From Marinoscillum pacificum (GTDB lineage Bacteria > Bacteroidota > Bacteroidia > Cytophagales > Cyclobacteriaceae), in NCBI RefSeq assembly GCF_024714495.1, contig NZ_JAMZMJ010000012.1, positions 62,001 through 126,000 of the forward strand: a stretch of 64,000 nt of DNA, given 5' to 3'. Every line of letters begins with the position of its first letter. Positions within the stretch are counted from its first letter, which is position 1. This document shows positions 51,091-61,000 of the stretch, piece by piece. The position numbers and the translations under genes were made by a program. The notes beneath the pieces are model-generated. The model did not search any database. It saw only the letters and a list, made by a program, of their open reading frames with translations, and was not told where the DNA came from.

Positions 51091-52017
51091 TCAATTGGTC
51101 TTTTTAATGAAATCGAGATTCCTTTTCAATCCCCCAAACTTTGTTCGCTTAACTGCAGATTTTTTAAAGACTTTTTGGAACACTTCTTCAGTCATTTCTT
51201 CCCAGTCTCTGGAATTAAACCCTTCCCAACCTTGAGGTTGAAATTTGGGTTCATTGTGAGGTTTTGAAAAACGATTCCATGGACATACCTCTTGACAAAT
51301 GTCACATCCAAATGCCCAGTTTTCCATTTTGTCTTTGAATTCATTCGGAATTTCCTCTTTTAGCTCAATAGTCAGGTAAGAGATACACCTGCTACCATCG
51401 ATTACATATGGCTGAGGAATGGCATCGGTGGGGCAGGCATCCTGACAGGCGGTACAGGTACCGCAGTAATCTTTAATAGGGCCATCTGATTCTAGTTCCA
51501 GATCAATGATCAATTCAGCAAGGAAAAAGAAGCTACCCATATTCCGATTAAGTAACAGGGAGTTTTTTCCAATCCATCCTAAGCCACTTTTGGCAGCCCA
51601 TTGACGCTCCATTACTGGAGCACTATCTACAAATGCTCTTCCTTCTACCTGTCCAACCTCTTCGGTTAATCGTAGGGTAAACTCTTTCAGTTTGTCCTTT
51701 ATGACATGGTGATAATCTTGCCCATAGGCATACTTGGCAATTTTAGGGCCTGCCTCAGATTGGTGTGTCTTTTGTGGAGAGTAATTGTAAATAAGTGATA
51801 CCACAGATTTTGCTCCAGGAACAAGTTTGGATGGATCCAGCCTTTTGTCAAAATGGTTTTCTAGGTATCCCATTTGACCATGGTAGCCTTTTTTGAGCCA
51901 TTCTTCAAGTTTAGGAGCCTCTTGTTCTAGAAATTCTGCTTTAGAAATGCCGCAAAATGAAAATCCCAGCTCTGTTGCTATCGATTTAATTACTTCTGTA
52001 TTGCTGTGGATACTCAC
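51091..52017 (-). CDS. queG: epoxyqueuosine reductase
   Basis: A 308-residue iron-sulfur enzyme with cobalamin cofactor, catalysing the last step of queuosine synthesis in tRNA. Landmarks: [56 protein letters not shown] and [11 protein letters not shown], the two 4Fe-4S clusters. Started at GTG 52017; the N-terminus ([20 protein letters not shown]) aligns with the family. Length slightly below E. coli QueG (379), because the C-terminal HEAT-like extension is absent. Confidence 0.95.
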   Translation of the reverse strand: MSIHSNTEVIKSIATELGFSFCGISKAEFLEQEAPKLEEWLKKGYHGQMGYLENHFDKRLDPSKLVPGAKSVVSLIYNYSPQKTHQSEAGPKIAKYAYGQDYHHVIKDKLKEFTLRLTEEVGQVEGRAFVDSAPVMERQWAAKSGLGWIGKNSLLLNRNMGSFFFLAELIIDLELESDGPIKDYCGTCTACQDACPTDAIPQPYVIDGSRCISYLTIELKEEIPNEFKDKMENWAFGCDICQEVCPWNRFSKPHNEPKFQPQGWEGFNSRDWEEMTEEVFQKVFKKSAVKRTKFGGLKRNLDFIKKTN

Positions 52018-52026
52018 AGCTCAAAG

Positions 52027-52299
52027 TTATTTCTTATCTGAATGACCTAAACTTTTTTGAGGTGCAATTTTGTCACGAACTAGTTGCTTGAGCTCAGTGA
52101 TTTCAGGAAAACGCCCTTCCTCTTTTCTGGAAAAGATTAATTCTCCATCTGCATAGATATTGTAAATACCACCTGTATTTTGTTTGAGAGTCACTTCTTC
52201 CAGCTCATCAGAAAAAGTAGTGAGTAGCTCTTGAGCCATCCAGGTTGCTCGCATCATCCAGCGACAAAGCTTACAGTATTCTATCGTTACGTTATGCAT
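52027..52299 (-). CDS. SelT/SelW/SelH-like Rdx-family protein
   Basis: A 90-residue thioredoxin-fold protein with the CxxC motif C9-K-L-C12 near the N-terminus (VTIEYCKLCRWMMRATWMAQ), then a Gly-containing strand NTGGIYNIYADGELIF and a helix RFPEITELKQLVRDKI. Selenocysteine-containing members use CxxU; here it is a Cys. Likely redox-active; partner unknown. It begins 10 bp upstream of queG and is presumably cotranscribed. Confidence 0.85.
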   Translation of the reverse strand: MHNVTIEYCKLCRWMMRATWMAQELLTTFSDELEEVTLKQNTGGIYNIYADGELIFSRKEEGRFPEITELKQLVRDKIAPQKSLGHSDKK

Positions 52300-52353
52300 T
52301 ATGTGTTGAAAATAATAGATTATAATAGTATAATGACATTTCCATTGAATTAA

Positions 52354-52384
52354 AGTCTCAATAGAGACTACTTAATATTAAGTA
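52354..52384. promoter_or_regulatory. two adjacent palindromes upstream of the TPR kinase gene
   Basis: AGTCTC-AATA-GAGACT (52354-52369) is followed directly by TACTTAATATTAAGTA (52369-52384), both perfect inverted repeats. They lie 54-84 bp before the kinase start and about 55-85 bp upstream of the SelT/W/H-like gene on the other strand. They may bind the cognate LuxR-type regulator. Confidence 0.5.
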
Positions 52385-52437
52385 TTTTCAGGGTCAAATT
52401 TTCATCCAAAGGGCAGGATGGCTAACATTACAGGATT

Positions 52438-54330
52438 ATGCGACTTGGTGGACCACTTTTCTTGGCATTTATTCTCCTTTCCGGATCAATATTGGCACAG
52501 CAAAAAATAGATAGCCTGCTTGCAGTCAGCGATGATTCTGTTGGAATTGAATTGGCTCAAGAGGCTTATGAAAAAGCTCTTGCCCTAAGTATAGAAACCA
52601 AGGACTATTCCAGATCTGGTCTTGCGGAGAAGAAGTTGGGAGAGCTGTTTGATAAACACTCCCAAAAGGATAATGCCAGCACACATTTTTTTAAAGCTTT
52701 AGCATATTTTCAGCAGGTTGAAAATACTTTAGAAATAGGTAGGGTGTATCAGCAGATCAGTAATAACTACTATTTAAAGGGTAAAAATGATAGTGCGACT
52801 ACCTACATTCTCAAATCTTTGGATATAGTTAAAAAGTACGGAACCAAGCTCGATATAATGAAGTCTTTAAATACTAAGGCCAATATTTATACATCGGTTC
52901 AGCAATATACAAAGGCAATAGAGTTCTATGAAGAGGCCTTAGCTGTAAGTCCGGAGGATGAGTTTCATGCTGTGATATTTGCAAATATGGCCATGAGTTA
53001 TGCGTATTTGAGAGAATATGATCTGGCTTTGAAATGTGTTGACTTGGGACTACAAGCTTGTGTTGACTCAGATGATGAATCCACTAAATACTTATTGCTC
53101 AGTCGAAAAACAATGGTTTTTCAGCGGGCAGAACAGCTTGATAGCGCAGAGATGTATGGGTTAATTGTTTTGGCTTATTCAGAAGAAAATGATCCTAAAA
53201 TTGACTTGATGGTTAATTACAACCAGATGGGATTGATATATGTGAAACAAGAAAAATATGCTCTAGCCCAACAATATTATGAGAAAAGTTTAAAAGTAGC
53301 TGAAGAGTTGAAGTTTGACAGGATTCACTACATCGTGGCAAATATCTCCTATGTTGCAAAAGGTAGAGGTGATTATGAAGATGCGTATAATTACTTGTAC
53401 AGACATCTGGAGATGAGAGATAGCCTTGATCAGCTGGAGGAAGATGAGAATTTTAAAGACCTATTGGTCAAATATGAAGCTGCGGAGCGAGAACAGCAGA
53501 TTATTAAATTGAAGAATGAGAAGCTGATTCAACAGGTTATTGTAATTATCGCCGTGGTGGTTCTGATTGCATTGCTAATACTTCTAATTGTTTATAGGCA
53601 AAAAATGAAAGCCACTAAATTAGTTGTGGAGCAGAGTAAAGAATTGAATAAGGTAAAAACTCGCGAACTAAAGCAAGAGAATGAATTAAAGCAGATCAAA
53701 GCACGCATAGAAGGTCAGGAAAAAGAACGACTTAGAATTGCTAAAGAATTGCATGATAGTATTGCTGGCAATCTGGCAGGTATCAAGCTTGGCTTATCTC
53801 GAATATCAGAAAACTATTCTGATGATCAGGCAATTGCTCAAATTAAGAGCAATATTGATCAGACGTATAACGAAGTAAGGTCAATATCAACTAATTTATC
53901 TCCACTTAAAACGTCAGATTTTACCTTTCTAGAAATGGTGAAAAGGTATGTAGAAGGTATGAGTCATCTTCATGGGTTTGAGTTAGTATTTGATGATAAT
54001 ACCACTTCAGATTTACTGAGCTTGACAGATGAACTAAAACTGGAGTTGTATCGTGTTTTTCAGGAGTTGATCAATAATATTGTTAAACACTCCAATGCGA
54101 CGCTGGTTGAAATCTCCATAAATGAATTGGAAGATCAATTGAACGTCATCATTGAAGATGATGGTTGTGGGTTTGATGAATCTCAAATCACTGAAGGAAT
54201 GGGTTTGAAAAATATAGCTTCAAGAGTAGCTATTTTAAAGGGTGAGTTTCATATAGATTCTAAACCAGGCAGGGGAACCATTACGAATATTGATATTCCA
54301 TTCTTGGAAAACAACATGCGGTATGCTTAA
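52438..54330 (+). CDS. TPR-containing sensor histidine kinase (NarX/HisKA_3 type)
   Basis: A 630-residue kinase. N-terminal signal-like segment (MRLGGPLFLAFILLSGSILA), then five to six TPR-type helical repeats (about residues 30-340, for example DSATTYILKSLDIVKKYGTK, YTKAIEFYEEALAVSPEDE, YALAQQYYEKSLKVAEELK). A membrane helix (VIVIIAVVVLIALLILLIVY) lies at about 366-387, then a coiled-coil, HisKA_3 with the phospho-acceptor His in IAKELHDSIAGNLAGIKLGL (about residue 438), and an ATPase with ELINNIVKHSNATLVEISI and EGMGLKNIASRV. TPRs would face the periplasm. It overlaps its regulator by 8 bp. Confidence 0.95.
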   Translation: MRLGGPLFLAFILLSGSILAQQKIDSLLAVSDDSVGIELAQEAYEKALALSIETKDYSRSGLAEKKLGELFDKHSQKDNASTHFFKALAYFQQVENTLEIGRVYQQISNNYYLKGKNDSATTYILKSLDIVKKYGTKLDIMKSLNTKANIYTSVQQYTKAIEFYEEALAVSPEDEFHAVIFANMAMSYAYLREYDLALKCVDLGLQACVDSDDESTKYLLLSRKTMVFQRAEQLDSAEMYGLIVLAYSEENDPKIDLMVNYNQMGLIYVKQEKYALAQQYYEKSLKVAEELKFDRIHYIVANISYVAKGRGDYEDAYNYLYRHLEMRDSLDQLEEDENFKDLLVKYEAAEREQQIIKLKNEKLIQQVIVIIAVVVLIALLILLIVYRQKMKATKLVVEQSKELNKVKTRELKQENELKQIKARIEGQEKERLRIAKELHDSIAGNLAGIKLGLSRISENYSDDQAIAQIKSNIDQTYNEVRSISTNLSPLKTSDFTFLEMVKRYVEGMSHLHGFELVFDDNTTSDLLSLTDELKLELYRVFQELINNIVKHSNATLVEISINELEDQLNVIIEDDGCGFDESQITEGMGLKNIASRVAILKGEFHIDSKPGRGTITNIDIPFLENNMRYA

Positions 54331-54964
54331 AGAAAAGATAAGAATCGTGCTGGTGGATGATCATCCAATGTTTCTCAATGGGCTTAGTGCCTTATTGAAA
54401 TCAGATCCGCTCATCGAAGTGGTGGCTACAGCAGGTGGTGGTGAAGAGGCTTTGAATATATTGGCCACTCATACGGTGGATGTACTAGTTACTGATATTA
54501 GCATGCCTGAGATGGATGGAATAAAGTTGAACTCTGTTGTGAAAGCCAAATACCCTAATGTTAAAACTCTCGTTCTGAGTACCCACAATGACCCTGAGCG
54601 TATCTCTAAACTTATTCAAAAAGATGTAGATGGGTATTTGCTGAAAAACGCCGAAAAGGAAGAGTTTGTGGTTGCACTGGCTGAGCTGCAAAATGGCAAA
54701 AAATACTTCTCACCAGAAGTCAAAGAAAAGTATGTAAACAGCCTTTTTGAGTCCAAACCAGAACCTCAAGTTAAGCTTAGCAGACGAGAAAAAGAAATAC
54801 TGAAATACCTGGTGAAAGAACTAACTGCCAAAGAGATTGGTGAAGCCTTATTTATTTCTGCTCATACAGTGAATACGCACAAAAAAAACCTTATGGCCAA
54901 GTTAAATGCCAAGAATTCTGCAGGTTTAATCACCTATGCCATGAAGCATGGGTTGGTTGATTAA
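54323..54964 (+). CDS. LuxR/NarL-family response regulator
   Basis: A 213-residue regulator started at ATG 54323 (an upstream ATT-type extension at 54290 is not needed). The receiver has D12-D13 (LVDDHPM), phospho-acceptor D58 (LVTDISMPEMDG), Ser in LVLSTHND and Lys in YLLKNAEK. The C-terminal helix-turn-helix is KLSRREKEILKYLVKELTAK, then EIGEALFISAHTVNTHKKNL. It is paired with the TPR kinase; the first downstream gene is the giant surface protein at 55100, a possible target. Confidence 0.95.
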   Translation: MLKEKIRIVLVDDHPMFLNGLSALLKSDPLIEVVATAGGGEEALNILATHTVDVLVTDISMPEMDGIKLNSVVKAKYPNVKTLVLSTHNDPERISKLIQKDVDGYLLKNAEKEEFVVALAELQNGKKYFSPEVKEKYVNSLFESKPEPQVKLSRREKEILKYLVKELTAKEIGEALFISAHTVNTHKKNLMAKLNAKNSAGLITYAMKHGLVD

Positions 54965-55060
54965 CTGCTTGTTATTTAGCTGATTAAGCTAAAAACTCAT
55001 TATAATTAGTGATATAAATAAACCCTCATTTTTTGTGATTTTTTTTAGATGGCAGGAGTC

Positions 55061-55068
55061 TAGCTTTG
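55061..55068 (+). promoter_or_regulatory. -7 promoter element of the giant surface-protein gene
   Basis: TAGCTTTG is an exact match to TAnnTTTG, 32 bp before the ATG at 55100. A TTG is visible but farther than usual (25 bp), so the -33 is weak. Confidence 0.55.
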
Positions 55069-55099
55069 TGTAAAAATAAAGCCTAAACACCAGCTTACT

Positions 55100-58000
55100 A
55101 TGAAAAACTTGCTTCTCGTTTTTGCCGTTTTGGTAATTGCCAGCACTGCTACGGCTAATGATTATTATTGGGTCGGAGGTTCTGGAGATTGGTCCGACTA
55201 TGAAAATCACTGGGCTACATCTAGTGGTGGCTCTTCATTTCACTCTTCAGTTCCTACCTCATCAGATAATGTGTATTTCGATGAGCAATCATTCACTACA
55301 GAATCAAATATCCTTACCATAGATGTGGATGCGACCTGTTTTCATCTAGATTGGTCTGATGTTAATACTCTTGCTCTAGTGAGGGGGAATATGGACATTG
55401 ATGTATACGCTGATTTAACACTCAATAAATCAACCGATTATTCTGGCTTTTATGGGAATTTTAGGTTAAGAAGTAACGTGACTACCAACATTGATACAGA
55501 TGCAAATGCTACATTGCTATCAACCTCATCATCATATGGGGGTTTAAGCTTTTTCGGGTCTGGAGTATTCATCCTGTCTGATAGTGTCAACTCTGGAAAT
55601 ATTAATGTTTACAACAATGCGGAATTAGATATTAATGGTCAATACCTGGATATACATCGATTTTATTCATCGAGTTCTTTTGTTGGGCACGTTGATTTTA
55701 CTGATTCTAAAGTAAATGTTAACTTTTTAGACTTATATTCTGAGGGCGAAACGGCATTTAATTTTGATAATTCCACTCTTAATATTGCCTCTAGGCTCAT
55801 TCTAGGTAATGGTACTTATGAGTTTGCTGGGGTAACATTATCGGGAGCTCAAATGACGATGAATGCAGGAACCAGTGCATTGATTGATTTTGCGCATTTG
55901 ACTCTGAATCAAAATTTACAACTATCCATTACACCTGGATCAATCTTGAAGATTACTGAAGTGACTGCCAATGGTACGCCTATTGAGCCAATCATCTTAA
56001 GAACTACCAGCCCTGGTCAAGTTGCTAGTTTGTCTTCCGAAACTGGAGTTCATGAGTTTGACTATGTCATTCTGGAGGATATCCAGGCAGTGGGTGGAGC
56101 AACCTTTAATGCTACAAACTCTGTGGCGAATGACTTGAGCACAGGTTGGAATGTTACTGCTCCTGAATCTTTGGATTATTACTGGGTAGGAGGTACCGGT
56201 AATTGGGATGAATATGAAACTCACTGGGCAACATCTAGTGGTGGATCTACCTTTTATTCTCGTCCTCCTTCACGCTATGATAACGTACACTTTGATGCAA
56301 ATTCTACTAGTTCCATTGGCACTGCTTATGTGTATTTGACATATGATAATAAGACATGTCAAAATTTTGATGCATCGGAGATCACAGAGAATTTAAGTTT
56401 GAGTTATTCTCGATTTATGGAGCCTTTAAGTGTTTATGGGGATGTTAGCCTCTCCAGTCAGATGAATACGAGTAACCTTATGGGCTTTTTTAACATGATG
56501 TCAAATGAAAATACTACTATCACCACAGATAATTTGCATTGGAATGGGGTAAATGGAGGATTTAAATTCTATGGAGACGGACCATTTGATATAGTTGATT
56601 CATTGATTGTACCGAATGTTCTCTTTTATAATCAAAGTGAAGTCGACCTAAGCGATAAGTATATTAGCGGTAATTCGTTTGCTTTATACAGTGGGTATAA
56701 TGGGACTTTGGATCTCTCCAACAGTACGATAGATGTTGCAATATTTGAAGACAGAATAGCTAGCTCAGTTGGGGTGTTTTATGACATGTCACTTGACGGA
56801 ACATCCATTGCGGTGAGTCAAGTGTTTCTATCATACAATGCATTTCAGAATTATGGCAAAGTCACAATCAATCCAGGAGGAGTCTCTGAAATGCGGTTTA
56901 GCAATTATACTAATGATGAAATCTTATTTGATACTTTGATAATTCAGCCTGGTGCGATAGTTAGGGTGCCAGACGGGCTTAATTTGAAAACCAGTAGTCT
57001 TAAAGCAGAAGGGAATCGCAAAGATTTTATTACAATCAGCTCTGATGAAGAAGGAAAGCAGTTTAGCTTCGAAATTTCCGAAGGTACAATAGACGGAAAG
57101 TATCTTGATTTAAGAGATTGTGAAGGAAAAGGTGGGGCTACTTTCAATGCGAATTATTCGATTGATAATGGTAATAACACTAATTGGACTTTCTCAGATA
57201 TTCCACCGTTGGATTATTATTGGGTTGGCAATTCGGGTAATTGGTCAGATGTAAATCATTGGGCTACCACTAGTGGGGGTGATGTTATTCATGCGACACC
57301 TCCTAGCAGAATTGATAGAGTGTACTTTGACCAGAATTCCTTTACTGAAGCAGAACAGCTAGTCACTCTGGACAGTGATGTTGAATTTGGTGGTTTGAGT
57401 TTAGATGAGGTTGCAAATTCTCCGGGTTTTCAAGCAGAAGCAGGTATTGAAGTAAATGTTCATGGACATTTCGTTCTGAACTCATCCGTTGACTTCAGCA
57501 ATTTCAAAGCATCCATTTATACCAAGAGTGATCTGGACTCCACCAGTATTGATTTTGATGGCAATAGCTCATTTTACAATACAAATCTATACTTTGAAGG
57601 TTCTGGAAACTACTATCTCAATGGAGATATTAATTTTTACTCAGTTACTGTAAATGATGATGTGAATATTGATTTCAATGGGTATCAGGTTGATTTAGGC
57701 TTTTTTGCCATTCATGGATCGGCTAAAGGATCTGTAGATTTTTCCACTTCTGAAATATATACAAATTACTTCTCTAATGGAATCGATTTTTTTGACCAAA
57801 GCGAATTTGAATTGGATGCTGATAGTTCCTCTATTTACGTTCGCTCTTCATTTTCATGGTATTCTGATCAGTATAATTATGGAGATCTGACCTTAACAAA
57901 CGATAACCCTCAGGTTTTTCTCAACAACTATTACTACACCGATTTGAATCTGGCAAAACTTAATATAGAGCCTGGGGCTACTGTAAGTCTTCCTGATGGT

Positions 58001-61000
58001 CATAAAATCATATGTGAGGAATTAACAGCTATAGGGAACAAAAATCAAATCATTAATATTCACTCAGAAGATGAAAGGTTTCAAGCGATCATAGTTACGG
58101 ATTCTGCACTTCTCAAAGCAGAATACTTAAACCTAAAAAATATTAAGTCTGAGAGTGAAAAAATCCTATTGGCGAGGTATTCAGAAGATCTTGGAAATAA
58201 TACAGGTTGGCAGTTTACTAAGCCTCTAGATGCAACTTATTACTGGGTAGGTGGTAGTGGTGACTGGAGTGATGTGAATCATTGGGCGACCTCAAGTGGT
58301 GGTTCTTCTCTTCACCGATATTTACCATCAAAATATGATCAGGTCATTTTTGATGAGAACTCCTTCAGTGAAGTAGATCCGCAAATCAATCTGGATACCA
58401 CAGGAAACATGAAAAACCTGGATATGAGTGGGATTTCTATGCCTGTGGAGCTGATAATGGAAAGCCAAAAGAATTTGAATGTATATGGAGATTTAAGGTT
58501 ATCATCAGATTTGACAATAAACGGTGTCTACAATCAAGTGAATCTAACAAGCTCAGATTCTGCATTTATAGAAATGAATGGGTTTGAAAATGGAAATTAC
58601 CTTTCGTTCAATATTGATGGAGAAGGAGCATACACGCTTCAGAGTGACTTTGTAGGTTATTCTCTGAATTTTAGACGAGGGAGGTTTTATATGAATGGCC
58701 ATGATATAAATCTCAATTATCTAAATCTATATAGGGATTTTGAAGGCGTGATTGACTTTTCCGGATCTAACTTGACGATTTCCTATCTCAATTTGGAAGA
58801 GATTAAAAGCTCTGAAATCAATATCATTGAGGATGAACTAACTGTATTTAATATCATTCGCTCTTTTTCCTTCCGAAGTGGTTATTCATTCAATCATCTA
58901 GTCCTTGGGGGCGAAGCTTCATTCAGATTCGGAGGGTCTTACGCCTCCAGCATTACTGTTAATAAGCTTGGACTAAAGGCAGGGACGAGTTATACTTTTC
59001 GACGTAGTACGACTAATATTGACGAAATCTGGCTTCAAGGAACTTCTGAATCAATTACCAATATTACGTCCTATTACGATGATCAACCATTTACTTTTAT
59101 TAAGACTAATGGTGAGGTGTCTCTAGGTCAGGTATACCTGAAGGATTGTCATGCTTCTGGTGGAGCTACATTCAGCGCAGTTAATAGTACTGATGGAGGG
59201 AATAATACAGGTTGGAATTTTATTTCAGACGATACTGGGCCTTCTTTCATCAGTGGTTACCCTCAAATAACTGACTTAACTGGGAATTCCCTTATTGCTT
59301 CTGTTGCGTTAAACGAAATAGGCAAGGTAGGTTACGTTGTACAGGAAACAGGCATGAGTGCACCCACGGTTGAGCAAATTCTTGCAGGTAGAAATGGAAG
59401 TAATAACCTTGCCAATATTTCAGGGGAAATAGCCGTTCCTTCTTCTAATACTTCTACCCAATCCGTCATTGGTTCACTAATGCCGGTAACCAGTTACACG
59501 ATCTATTTTGCTGCGGAAGATGTGGGAGGTACAGCTCAGACATCAGCTTCCAGCATAGCTTTCACAACTAGCAAGGCTAATCAGGTGCTTAGCTTGAATC
59601 CTTTTGGTACCAAACGATATGGAAGTTCAGAGTTTGAGATTACTGCAGTTTCTAATTCAGGACTAACAGTTAATGTGTCAAGTAATAATCCTGAAATATT
59701 GAGTATTTCTGGCAACACTGCATCAGTACATGGCGCAGGAGAAGTAGTCTTAACACTGAGTCAGGCGGGAAATGCAGCATATGAAGACGCAACCAAACAA
59801 GTGACAATAAATATACAGAAAGCCACCTTAAGTATCAGTGTTGCTGATGCAAATAAGGTGTATGGGCAGGAAAACCCTTCATTTACTTTCGACTACCAAG
59901 GTTTTATAGGTACAGATGACGAGAGCATTCTCGATGAAACTCCAGAAGCAACTACTTCAGCCAATGAATTGAGTGTTGCAGGAACATATAATATAAACAT
60001 ACAAGAACTGATGGATGAGAATTATGAAATTGTACCATTACCAGGTATTCTAACAATTGCCAAAAAATCACTGACAGTTAGTACAGGGAATTATCAACGA
60101 GCATATGGTGGTGAAAATCCATCTTTCATTCTTGAGTATAGTGGGTTTATAAATGGTGATAATGCAGAAGGTTTGGAGTCAGTTCCTGTCGTAATCCCGA
60201 ATGCAACTCGAAGTAGTAGTGTTGGAGTATATGCAATCACTATTTCTGGAGGCGAGGATAGTAGATATGACTTTGAAGCTTCTCCTGGCCAATTAACCGT
60301 AACGAAAGCAGAATTAACACCAACACTCAGCTCACTGACCAAGGTATATGGTGAAGATAACCCTGTGCTGGAGTTCGGTTTTAGCGGATTTGTAAACGGA
60401 GAATCTAGAGATGTGTTGGATGTTTTACCAACTGCCACTATCAGTACGACCTCAGCAAGTAATGCCGGTTCTTATCCAGTAACAGTTACCTCTGGGGCTG
60501 ATAACAATTACGAGTGGACACTGGATGATTATAGCTTCGAGATCACCAAAGCTTCATTATCATTGGTTATGGATGATTACACCAAAGTGTATGGTGCAGC
60601 AAACCCAGGATTCTCTTTTTCATATGATGGTTTTGTCAATGGAGATGATGAATCTGACTTAGATGAATTGCCTTCTGTAACATCAGAAGCATCTTCCAGT
60701 AGTGATGTTGGAACCTATGCTTTATTGGTGTCAGGAGGTAGTGATAACAATTACAATTATTCCATTTCAGCGGATGCAGACCTTACCATTACTAAAGCAC
60801 CATTAAGTGTGAGTGTTGGTGACTACACTAAGGTTTATGGAGAATCAAATCCGGTTTTTGAAATAGAGTTTGATGGCTTTGTCAATGAAGACGATGAGAG
60901 TGATCTCAGCGATGAATTTGGAGTATCTACAACCGCGGGTCAGTTCTCATCAGTGGGCACATATGATTTGACTTTTACAGGATTGACTCAAACCAATTAT

